Shown: positions 1 through 5,171 of the stretch, piece after piece
Numbering within the stretch: position 1 is the stretch's first letter
Layout of the letters: every line of letters starts with the position of its first letter
Virus record (IMG/VR): IMGVR_UViG_3300035670_000973
Span: 1 to 29,854 of that record
DNA from: a virus
Strand: one strand, 5' to 3'
Length of the DNA: 29,854 nucleotides
Notes under the pieces: model-generated
What the model saw: the letters and a program-made list of their open reading frames with translations, nothing else
What the model was told of the DNA's origin: nothing
Database searches by the model: none
Made by a program: the position numbers and the translations under genes

Positions 1-145
1 GCCAATAGGTCCGTAGTGATTCTGGCGTATACGCATGGTTGAAATGATTACTCATATCCTCCGCCCACTTCGTCCATTGCTTTCGGCTGGAATTATTCGC
101 CAAGTCTGCCAGATACTGATGTTCCTGCTTTGTCCACTCTGCCAA
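1..145 (-). CDS. Myb/SANT-like DNA-binding protein, N-terminus only (possible small terminase subunit)
   Basis: The first 48 codons of a gene that runs off the left edge. It starts with TTG at 145-143, seven bases after a strong AGGAGG (158-153 on the minus strand); no ATG in the region has as good a site. The protein begins MAEWTKQEHQYLADLA and has tryptophans at about residues 4, 23, 26 and 48. The pattern W-T-x-x-E ... W ... A ... T-x-x-x-L-R-x-x-W resembles a Myb/SANT helix-turn-helix repeat. It is the first gene after the DUF1492 late activator, where A118- and TP901-1-like phages carry an HNH gene or the small terminase subunit. DNA binding is a reasonable inference from sequence, but the terminase role rests on position only. 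Confidence 0.6.
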   Translation of the reverse strand, partial: MAEWTKQEHQYLADLANNSSRKQWTKWAEDMSNHFNHAYTPESLRTYW

Positions 146-170
146 GCTGTCACCTCCTGAAATTATGTAC

Positions 171-197
171 AAAAAAAGCACCCACATGAGTGAGTGC
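171..197 (-). terminator. Intrinsic terminator at the early/late junction
   Basis: On the minus strand an 8-bp stem (GCACTCAC / GTGGGTGC, one T-G wobble) with a 4-base loop is followed by seven T. It lies between the late activator gene and the next gene, only 26 bp before that gene's start codon. There is barely room for a promoter downstream of it, so transcription of the late genes may have to pass through this site. Confidence 0.75.
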
Positions 198-205
198 CTT
201 TTAGC

Positions 206-263
206 AAATAGCCAGCGATATGAATAGGTTATCTATGAATGTGAGTTCTCTTCGCTGCTATTT
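206..263 (-). promoter_or_regulatory. Structured leader with possible antiterminator segment
   Basis: On the minus strand 252-263 (AAATAGCAGCGA) pairs with 206-218 over 12 bp with one bulged base, enclosing a loop of about 33 nt. Within the loop, ACTCACAT (246-239) can pair with ATGTGGGT (187-180), which is the loop and 3' arm of the terminator just downstream. The two pairings exclude each other, as in an attenuator. The structure is visible in the sequence; the switching role is inferred. Confidence 0.4.
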
Positions 264-283
264 CTATATTACTACAATAACAC

Positions 284-721
284 CTACTTTAGTTGTTTAA
301 CATGGCTTAAACTAGCTTGTTTGAACTCTTTCAGCGCCTTTCCATGCAATCGGTGTATCCAGCTTAATTCATATCCGAGTATTTCCGCTATTTCTTCGAA
401 CGTCTTAAGGTTTATGTACTTCTCCCTAAGAATGATTCGGCTCACGCGGTCGTCCATTAAGTCGATTTCATTAGACACCCTCACTTTCGTGTCCACGAGT
501 TTATCAATCTTCAAGTTGATTTCTTCCGCCTGCTCAATCATCTTCATGTACCGTTCATCGAATGCGCCTTGTCTCGTCTCCTGTATGACTTCCGATTTAA
601 TCGTTGACGTCTTGAGTGCTATCGTCTGCCTAAGTTGGTCGAGTTCGCTCTGTCGCGATCGGATATCACTGTCAATATGCCTAATTTTGCTTAGGTAGTC
701 TTTTGGGTTAAAATCTGCCAA
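284..721 (-). CDS. DUF1492 / ArpU-like late transcription activator
   Basis: A 145-residue protein of the DUF1492 sigma-70 region 4-like family. Residues 1-95 form a charged helical, coiled-coil-like region. The C-terminal part contains a helix-turn-helix around residues 105-135 (FEEIAEILGYELSWIHRLH). Proteins of this family (ArpU of enterococcal phages, LlgA of Listeria A118) sit at the end of the early operon and switch on the late genes. The position fits: it is the last early gene, and a terminator and the terminase-side gene follow. The start is TTG at 721-719, seven bases after GGAGG. Family assignment is firm; the exact DNA target is unknown. Confidence 0.85.
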   Translation of the reverse strand: MADFNPKDYLSKIRHIDSDIRSRQSELDQLRQTIALKTSTIKSEVIQETRQGAFDERYMKMIEQAEEINLKIDKLVDTKVRVSNEIDLMDDRVSRIILREKYINLKTFEEIAEILGYELSWIHRLHGKALKEFKQASLSHVKQLK

Positions 722-745
722 TGGTTAGCCTCCTTTAAAACAAGC

Positions 746-904
746 TCAGTTGTGCCTTGGGTTCTTTGAAGTAGACTTCTTTTGTCCGTCTATCCCTATC
801 CCATACGGCGGGTCCACAATCGCTAGATCAAAATACTTATCCGGTATTTCTTTCATGCCTTCCATACAGTCCATGTTGTAAAGTTTATTCAGTTCTATTG
901 TCAT
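746..904 (-). pseudogene. N-terminal remnant of a DNA N4/N6 methyltransferase
   Basis: Encodes 52 residues, starting MTIELNKLYNMDCMEGMKEI and containing the catalytic motif DPPYG at residues 31-35, then stopping at TGA right after KNPRHN. Complete members of this N6/N4-methylase family are well over 150 residues, so the target-recognition region and the rest of the catalytic domain are missing. The ribosome site (GAGGAGG) and start are intact, so the fragment may still be translated. The deletion ends just before the ribosome site of the DUF1492 gene. A bound-cofactor or regulatory role cannot be excluded but is not supported. Confidence 0.8.
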
Positions 905-1028
905 TGATTGCCTCCTCAATATCGTCCTTCAACTGCTTCAACTTCCTCACGGTTTCTTTATGCCCACGCTGCTCGTAGGTGCGAATGTAGTCTTTCACTA
1001 TTTTTATTGCGATGTCGTAATCGGTCAT
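885..1028 (-). CDS. Small charged protein, 47 aa
   Basis: An ORF of 47 residues (MTDYDIAIKIVKDYIRTYEQ...) rich in Lys, Arg and Glu and predicted helical. The ATG overlaps the stop of the upstream ORF as ATGA, a sign of translational coupling, and GGAGGG lies about eight bases before it. Its end overlaps the start of the methylase remnant by 20 bp. I do not recognise the protein. Its reality is supported by the coupling and ribosome site, not by homology. Confidence 0.6.
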   Translation of the reverse strand: MTDYDIAIKIVKDYIRTYEQRGHKETVRKLKQLKDDIEEAINDNRTE

Positions 1029-1186
1029 TCGTCTGGCCCTCCCCAATCATAATCATCCACATTCAGCACATACCAGAACTTAAACCGATACTTCCGTTTG
1101 AGTCGGTCAACTGGTCGCATGCTCTTACATAGATACCGCCGTTTTAATCTGCCTGTCCATCTGTTTTGTACGTCGACTGTAATCAT
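1025..1186 (-). CDS. Small basic protein, 53 aa
   Basis: A 53-residue ORF starting MITVDVQNRWTGRLKRRYLC. The middle is strongly basic (KRRYLCKSMRPVDRLKRKYRFK), the C-terminus acidic (DDYDWGGPDE). Coupled by ATGA on both sides: its start overlaps the stop of the 105-residue ORF upstream, and its stop overlaps the start of the 47-residue ORF downstream. GGAGGAG precedes the ATG by about nine bases. Family unknown; the basic stretch would suit nucleic acid binding, but this is a guess. Confidence 0.6.
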   Translation of the reverse strand: MITVDVQNRWTGRLKRRYLCKSMRPVDRLKRKYRFKFWYVLNVDDYDWGGPDE

Positions 1187-1500
1187 TCTTCCAGCTCCTC
1201 CGCTCTCTCAAGTAACGTCACACTGCCTATCATTTCCATATCGTCATATACTTCAAAAAACGCTGTCGGTTTATCAATCGCCTTTAGTATCGCTTTCTTC
1301 CTCCGATTTAACACACGCTCAATTTTGTCAAACGTTTTATCCGAATGGTTCAAGTCAAACGAATCGTCATACGGTTCAGTGGCAAACGTGACTGAATCAT
1401 CATCAACTCTGACCACTTGTGGTGATTTCAGTATATTATTCCTGCCATCCTTTAAATTTCCACCCAGCAATTCGTGCAAGGTCATGCCTAGCATATTCAT
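1183..1500 (-). CDS. Hypothetical protein, 105 aa
   Basis: 105 residues from ATG at 1500, with a second in-frame ATG two codons on that is equally usable. The ribosome site is weak (an AGG about 15 bases upstream), so translation probably depends on coupling to the gene before. The sequence is mixed and acidic at the C-terminus (LLERAEELEE), with a basic patch near residues 62-70 (RVLNRRKKAILK). No family recognised. It is part of the chain of small early genes between the NSG-repeat gene and the late activator. Confidence 0.6.
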   Translation of the reverse strand: MNMLGMTLHELLGGNLKDGRNNILKSPQVVRVDDDSVTFATEPYDDSFDLNHSDKTFDKIERVLNRRKKAILKAIDKPTAFFEVYDDMEMIGSVTLLERAEELEE

Positions 1501-1514
1501 TCCGCTTCACGTTC

Positions 1515-1724
1515 CTATTTTTTTATTTGGCTCTCAACCATACTTTTACAGTTGTAGCAGACAGAATTTGGTTGATGTACGTTATCGCTCTTCCAAATTT
1601 CCCATCCATTCTTTTTCATAAATAGTTCCATGTCCGTTTGACTATTTTTTTCAACGGTAAACAAGCATCCACAAATATTACATTCTGCTGTATAAATCCT
1701 ATTTTCTTCATACCGTATCGTCAT
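1515..1724 (-). CDS. Small zinc-ribbon-like protein, 69 aa
   Basis: 69 residues with two CxxC pairs, CNIC at residues 15-18 and CYNC near residues 56-59, spaced as in a zinc ribbon. The start ATG overlaps the stop of the upstream 29-residue ORF as ATGA. Zinc-ribbon proteins this small in phage early regions often bind nucleic acid or protein partners, but nothing here says which. Residues between the knuckles (ELFMKKNGWEIWKSDNVHQP) look like a compact folded domain. Confidence 0.65.
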   Translation of the reverse strand: MTIRYEENRIYTAECNICGCLFTVEKNSQTDMELFMKKNGWEIWKSDNVHQPNSVCYNCKSMVESQIKK

Positions 1725-1810
1725 TCCGCTTCACGCTCCAATCCCCACTCTGCAAATGCTTTTAAAATTTCAAGTTGCTCTACCTTACTTAAATTTTCAG
1801 CTTTAGTCAT
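1721..1810 (-). CDS. Possible 29-aa microprotein
   Basis: ORF encoding 29 residues: MTKAENLSKVEQLEILKAFA followed by EWGLEREAE. It starts with an ATG that overlaps the stop of the 63-residue ORF as ATGA, four bases after GGTGG, and its own stop overlaps the next start in the same way. The peptide would be one amphipathic helix. The double coupling argues it is translated, either as a product or simply to carry ribosomes to the zinc-ribbon gene. Too short for any family call. Confidence 0.45.
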   Translation of the reverse strand: MTKAENLSKVEQLEILKAFAEWGLEREAE

Positions 1811-1998
1811 TCTTCCACCACTTCTAAATCTTCCCAATTACACAAAATGGAGGTCGTCCACAAAGCGCCCATGCCCTCAACCTTCACATGTTCATCTAAG
1901 ATTTGAACCCTCAACGCTCCAAATTGTTCCCCCATCAATTTAACCTTTTTGCCCGTGTGAGAAGGGTGTTCAACACCGATGTATTTGTATGACTTCAT
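1807..1998 (-). CDS. Hypothetical protein, 63 aa
   Basis: A 63-residue protein (MKSYKYIGVEHPSHTGKKVK...) that looks like a small beta-rich domain, with an acidic C-terminus ending NWEDLEVVEE. Start ATG at 1998 follows GAGGTGG by four bases and overlaps the upstream stop (ATGA); the stop likewise overlaps the next start. Family unknown. It is one link in the tightly coupled chain of tiny early genes. Confidence 0.6.
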   Translation of the reverse strand: MKSYKYIGVEHPSHTGKKVKLMGEQFGALRVQILDEHVKVEGMGALWTTSILCNWEDLEVVEE

Positions 1999-2171
1999 TC
2001 TTCCACCTCTTTCAATGCCTCTAATTTTTTTAGTTTTTCACGAGTGCTATTTAACGCACTTTGCAAAGCCTTATTTTGATTTCTAAGCCTCTCGTTGTGG
2101 CGTTCAACCGTATCAATAGCAGCTTGTTGATTCAAAGCTCTGCGTTTCCAATACTTGACATCTTTACTCAT
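1995..2171 (-). CDS. Coiled-coil small protein, 58 aa
   Basis: 58 residues starting MSKDVKYWKRRALNQQAAID, almost entirely charged helix with heptad-like spacing of Leu and Ile from about residue 20 to the end, so a short coiled coil is likely. It starts after a purine-rich GAGGAAGA, about 15 bp after the previous stop, and ends with the shared ATGA. Function unknown. Short coiled-coil ORFs of this kind are common in phage early regions. Confidence 0.6.
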   Translation of the reverse strand: MSKDVKYWKRRALNQQAAIDTVERHNERLRNQNKALQSALNSTREKLKKLEALKEVEE

Positions 2172-2186
2172 TCTTCCTCGCCTTCC

Positions 2187-2411
2187 TTATCCCATCTTAT
2201 TTCCGTTATATCCTCTGCGATTATGTTTGAGTCCTTTTCTTGCTTTCTCAACTTTCATTCGTTCGGCCAATAACTCAATCGTTCCGACTCCAATGTATCT
2301 CGGTCTCTCTTGCAAACTGGTATATCCAGCAATGCCAAGCGAATAGTCGTAATAGTCATAGTTGCCTGCGAATCTTTCGTCGTTGCATTTGTAAAAATAG
2401 TAAACTTTCAT
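2187..2411 (-). CDS. Hypothetical protein, 74 aa
   Basis: 74 residues starting MKVYYFYKCNDERFAGNYDY; the first half is unusually rich in Tyr. The ATG at 2411 shares a base with the TGA stop of the upstream NSG-repeat gene (TGATG), so I chose it over the TTG one codon earlier. Residues 45-70 are basic (ERMKVEKARKGLKHNRRGYN). No family recognised. Coupling to the upstream gene suggests the two are made together. Confidence 0.6.
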   Translation of the reverse strand: MKVYYFYKCNDERFAGNYDYYDYSLGIAGYTSLQERPRYIGVGTIELLAERMKVEKARKGLKHNRRGYNGNKMG

Positions 2412-3298
2412 CAAATCAGCTCTTTCACATCGTCATCTGTAAGCACATCAATTCCAGTTATCTGCTTAAATTTTTGCGGGTCAAAATTTGGAATCGATAG
2501 TACACTCGCTTTATCCACCACGCTTAAATCTTGCCACTTTTCTTGTAAATGTTCTTCCAATGTTTGCGGATTCTGCTTTAAGTATCCTTCTAACGCTTTA
2601 TGCTCTGGGTGTGCTTCTTTTTCCTCATCAGTCATTTTGTGCTCGCTAATCCATTCTGTTGGATTATACGAATACGTTAGGTTGTTTAATACTTTCACTC
2701 CATCAAGTTGTCGAACTTCTAATTGTGTGAGTCCGGAATCTTTGTCGAAAATTTTAACTGCATGTTCTTCTGTGTTGAAAATTCCATTATTGCCATTGGA
2801 ACTGTTCCAGTCTCCGCTGTTCCAGTCTCCGCTGTTCCAGTCTCCGCTGTTGCTGTCTCCGCTGTTGCTGTGTCCGCTGTTGTGGTGTCCGCTGTTGCTG
2901 TCTCCGCTGTTGTAGTATCCGCTGTTTCTGTCTCCGCTGTTGCTGTTTCCGCTGTTCCAGTTTCCGCTGTTGCTGTGTCCAGTATTATGCGAACCGATAT
3001 TCGCTTCTTTGAGCACCTCTTCCCAAGTTAGCTCACGTAGGATTTTGATTTTATTCGTAGCTACCTTACTATCGTTTGTTTCTGTGTCAATGTCTCCGAG
3101 CGCTTCTACTTCCGCTACTTTGTTATCTGGATTAAAACTATAGTAGTTAAAGCAATCTACTAACTTTAAGCAAAAATGAAATCCGCTACGGCATACTTTT
3201 AACGGTTCGTCCATTTCGTATGTTTTGCCTACTTCATACTGAAATCCTCTGCAAACCCAGTCACTATTGAATACTTTGAACCCGATTAATTTTGTCAT
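2411..3298 (-). CDS. DUF7666-like protein with NSGxx pentapeptide repeats
   Basis: 295 residues in three parts. Residues 1-100 resemble the conserved N-terminal domain (DUF7666 type) found in many Firmicute phage proteins: FKVFNSDWVCRGFQYEVGKT, then CRSGFHFC and FNYYSF. Residues 105-174 are about fourteen five-residue units of the form N-S-G-x-x, the last two degenerate. Residues 175-295 are an ordinary acidic C-terminal domain. The N-S-G repeat differs from the classic pentapeptide A(D/N)Lxx but would suit a right-handed beta-helix. The function of these phage proteins is not known. The start ATG is eight bases after GAGGAG and begins a new block after a 115-bp gap. Confidence 0.8.
   Translation of the reverse strand: MTKLIGFKVFNSDWVCRGFQYEVGKTYEMDEPLKVCRSGFHFCLKLVDCFNYYSFNPDNKVAEVEALGDIDTETNDSKVATNKIKILRELTWEEVLKEANIGSHNTGHSNSGNWNSGNSNSGDRNSGYYNSGDSNSGHHNSGHSNSGDSNSGDWNSGDWNSGDWNSSNGNNGIFNTEEHAVKIFDKDSGLTQLEVRQLDGVKVLNNLTYSYNPTEWISEHKMTDEEKEAHPEHKALEGYLKQNPQTLEEHLQEKWQDLSVVDKASVLSIPNFDPQKFKQITGIDVLTDDDVKELI
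2777..2986 (-). repeat. Tandem 15-bp repeats inside the NSG-repeat gene
   Basis: About fourteen 15-bp units encoding N-S-G-x-x. The third to fifth units from the 3' end (all NSGDW) are nearly or fully identical, while others differ mainly in the last two codons. Because the unit is a multiple of three, copy number can change by slippage without breaking the reading frame. Confidence 0.9.
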
Positions 3299-3413
3299 GT
3301 TGTTTTCTCCTCTATTTTGACACTGTGAGCCTTTTTTTGTACGTTTGAATATAAATACTCATGAAACGATAAAAACGAGCTGTAAAGTGCCTTTATTTGC
3401 TTCTGGTGACGTT
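3299..3413. other. Gap between rusA and the NSG-repeat gene
   Basis: A 115-bp AT-rich gap with no ORF longer than 16 codons. On the minus strand it contains TATATT and an A-tract, so a promoter for the small-ORF operon is possible, but I find no good -35 at the right distance. Confidence 0.4.
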
Positions 3414-3785
3414 CTACATCAATTGTTTAATCTCTACTCGTTCAAACGACTTGTCAATTTCGAATTTGTCAATCCAATTTCCGATGTGTTGCCAATTATC
3501 ATTTGCAATCAATCCAGCGCTTTGCATACCATCAAATATAAACTTTCGTTGAAAACTGACGTTATCTTTGTCGGTTCGTTTGTCTTTGCAGTACCAGACA
3601 AACTCAAAGTTTGCTGGCAACTCTTTCAGCTGAAATCCCTCTCTCATCGCTTTGAGAACATACATCTTGCAAAAGTCTGTTGCTTTCTTCTTGCTCTTTG
3701 CTCCCGCATGATAGTGAGTACGATTAGCGTTTGTGTATTGGTTCAATGTCATGAGCGGCAACGGGATAATGATTTTATCGGTCAT
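3414..3785 (-). CDS. rusA: RusA-family Holliday junction resolvase
   Basis: 123 residues, the usual RusA size. The family signature is visible: IIIPLPLMTLNQYTNANR at the N-terminus, the acidic cluster in KDKRTDKDNV (about residues 67-76) and FDGMQSAGLIANDNW (about 83-97), which supply the Asp residues that bind Mg2+. RusA cuts four-way junctions symmetrically, resolving recombination intermediates before packaging. The start is ATG at 3785, five bases after GGGGGAG; the longer open frame upstream is a basic extension without family support. A truncated second copy of its 5' end lies at 4552-4665. Confidence 0.88.
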   Translation of the reverse strand: MTDKIIIPLPLMTLNQYTNANRTHYHAGAKSKKKATDFCKMYVLKAMREGFQLKELPANFEFVWYCKDKRTDKDNVSFQRKFIFDGMQSAGLIANDNWQHIGNWIDKFEIDKSFERVEIKQLM

Positions 3786-3787
3786 TT

Positions 3788-4063
3788 CTACTCCCCCAAA
3801 GCTTCTTTTACGATTTCTTTTGGAATTACGGTTGGTTTTTGTAAGTTTTCGTTTGTTTGGTACCATGCATCTTTTTCTATAGCTTTTAAATCAACATCTG
3901 AAGCCCATTCTTCAAAAGTTTCCGATTCTTCTGCAAAAGCTTTGTAGTCGACCAACAATTCTTCCATCAACTCGTCTCCAGTAAAAACCATTGGCATTTC
4001 GTGGTAATGACTAGCTTTATATAACAAATCAACTAATTTGATTCTAATAAAATCCTTTTCCAT
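3788..4063 (-). CDS. Hypothetical acidic protein, 91 aa
   Basis: 91 residues, starting MEKDFIRIKLVDLLYKASHY, acidic, with aromatic residues in the second half (FEEWASDVDLKAIEKDAWYQ). The ATG follows AAGGAG by eight bases and lies 30 bp inside the end of the Dam gene. It ends two bases before the rusA start. No family recognised. It travels with the Dam gene between the two rusA copies, so it may have arrived as one cassette with it. Confidence 0.65.
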   Translation of the reverse strand: MEKDFIRIKLVDLLYKASHYHEMPMVFTGDELMEELLVDYKAFAEESETFEEWASDVDLKAIEKDAWYQTNENLQKPTVIPKEIVKEALGE

Positions 4064-4548
4064 TCTGATTGCTCCTTAAATGTAATATCCTTTTTCTCGG
4101 TGCCATAAACTACTATTGCACTTGGGAAAGTTGCGGGATCGCCTGACACTCCTTGAATTTCAAATTTAAGTCTCCCTCTTAAAAAAGTGATTTCTGCTTT
4201 CCCAAAAATATATTCGTGCCAATACGATGTATCTACGCGAGCGGGTATAAGCAAACAAACGAGTTCGTTGTACGGCTGTTGACTTTCTTCGTACGCCTTT
4301 TTAGCCCATTTCCCTACGCTACGATTATAGGGTGGGTTACAGAACGTTCTGCCCCCCCATTTTTGTATTAAAGCATCTTCTTTTTTTGTATAATAGTTAG
4401 GCAGTTTTGCGTTTTCGTGACTCGCGCAAGCATCTAACGTAAAGTTATATTTGTTGTGCAATGCATCAAACAAAAATTGTGGCGTTTCCCAATCGTCTTT
4501 TTTGCTTGACGCTTGAATTTCTGTCCAAAATTTCTTATTTTCTGTCAT
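4033..4548 (-). CDS. dam: Phage DNA N-6-adenine methyltransferase (Dam family)
   Basis: 171 residues matching the phage Dam family: N-terminal DDWETPQFLFDALHNKYNFT, the substrate-side LDACA, and the catalytic TFCNPPYNRSVGKWAKKAYE with NPPY around residues 71-74, then LLIPARVDTSYWHEYIF and FLRGRLKF. Such enzymes methylate adenine in the phage DNA, typically to evade host restriction; the recognition site cannot be read from the sequence. Start ATG at 4548, with a weak site (GGAG about ten bases upstream). Length is normal for the family. Flanked by the rusA remnant upstream and intact rusA downstream. Confidence 0.88.
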   Translation of the reverse strand: MTENKKFWTEIQASSKKDDWETPQFLFDALHNKYNFTLDACASHENAKLPNYYTKKEDALIQKWGGRTFCNPPYNRSVGKWAKKAYEESQQPYNELVCLLIPARVDTSYWHEYIFGKAEITFLRGRLKFEIQGVSGDPATFPSAIVVYGTEKKDITFKEQSEWKRILLESN

Positions 4549-4551
4549 GTG

Positions 4552-4665
4552 TCAACCGCTCCATTCCTTCTCTGTCCACGACTTCGCTTGGTAATGCGTT
4601 CTGTTGGCGTTTGTGTATTGGTTTAATGTCATGAGTGGAAGCGGGATGATGATTTTATTTGACAT
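4552..4665 (-). pseudogene. Truncated second copy of rusA (5' end)
   Basis: Encodes 37 residues. The first 25 (MSNKIIIPLPLMTLNQYTNA then NRTHY) match the N-terminus of the intact RusA at 3414-3785 with only two differences, after which it diverges into QAKSWTEKEWSG and stops. All acidic active-site residues are missing, so it cannot be a resolvase. At DNA level 4607-4658 and 3727-3778 agree at 47 of 52 positions. It lies immediately upstream of the Dam gene, suggesting a duplication at the time the Dam cassette entered. Confidence 0.85.
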
Positions 4666-4837
4666 ACATCTTCCCTCGCTTCGCTGCTTCGTCTTTCAGC
4701 TTTTTCTGAAATCTTTCCGCCATACGATACGCTTTATTTAATTCCTCGCCACTCAACTGCGATACATCTATTTGTTCAAACAGTTTGAAAGGCGTTAGCG
4801 GATCTAGCACGACTCTTGCTTCGATTTGTTGGCTCAT
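4655..4837 (-). CDS. Hypothetical protein, 60 aa
   Basis: 60 residues, starting MSQQIEARVVLDPLTPFKLF; the second half is a charged helix (EELNKAYRMAERFQKKLKDE). The start overlaps the stop of the 111-residue gene as ATGA, and its 3' end overlaps the start of the rusA remnant by 11 bp. Family unknown. Coupled within the replication operon. Confidence 0.65.
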   Translation of the reverse strand: MSQQIEARVVLDPLTPFKLFEQIDVSQLSGEELNKAYRMAERFQKKLKDEAAKRGKMYVK

Positions 4838-5169
4838 ATCTTAGGCAACTCCAATCCATGTTTCGTGTATTCTCGTCTGAGATACTCTTCGAATTCTGGT
4901 TCAAATCCTGCTGCAATTTCTGCATAAGACAATGCATTTAACATGTGTTTGATACGTCTCTCGTGGTGCATTTTTACCCAGCTTGTCATTTTCTCGTCCC
5001 ACAAAATGCCAGGAAACAATTCAACCATCTTTGAACGCTTGCGATTCCACTTTGCTATCTCTTGCGCTTCCTTTTTGGCATCTTTCAACTCCAGCAACGA
5101 CAAAATGTTGTGCGGTGGCAACCCATCGCTTTTACATGTTTCAAGATATTCTTGATAACTTAGAATCAT
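4834..5169 (-). CDS. Hypothetical protein, 111 aa
   Basis: 111 residues, starting MILSYQEYLETCKSDGLPPH, helical and basic in the middle (AKWNRKRSKMVELF, HHERRIKHMLNALS) with an acidic stretch near the end (FEPEFEEYLRREYTK). It starts two bases after the DnaB stop, so the two are surely one transcript. No family recognised; position beside dnaB would suit an accessory replication role, but that is only context. Confidence 0.65.
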   Translation of the reverse strand: MILSYQEYLETCKSDGLPPHNILSLLELKDAKKEAQEIAKWNRKRSKMVELFPGILWDEKMTSWVKMHHERRIKHMLNALSYAEIAAGFEPEFEEYLRREYTKHGLELPKI

Positions 5170-5171
5170 TG

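Noticed and set aside
206-263. Structured region considered as a tRNA
   Set aside because: No cloverleaf, T-loop consensus or CCA end; only one long stem and a weak inner hairpin.
2777-2986. Repeat array considered as CRISPR
   Set aside because: Units are 15 bp, directly adjacent, with no spacers, and encode a protein repeat.
2310-3031. Long plus-strand ORFs over the NSG-repeat gene (VSAVAVSAV-type repeats)
   Set aside because: They are the complement of the 15-bp repeat array. The minus-strand frame has a ribosome site and two conserved domains; the plus-strand frames have neither.
3786-3866. N-terminal extension of RusA with many Lys and Arg
   Set aside because: It lies upstream of a good ribosome site and family-type start at 3785 and overlaps the end of the previous gene.
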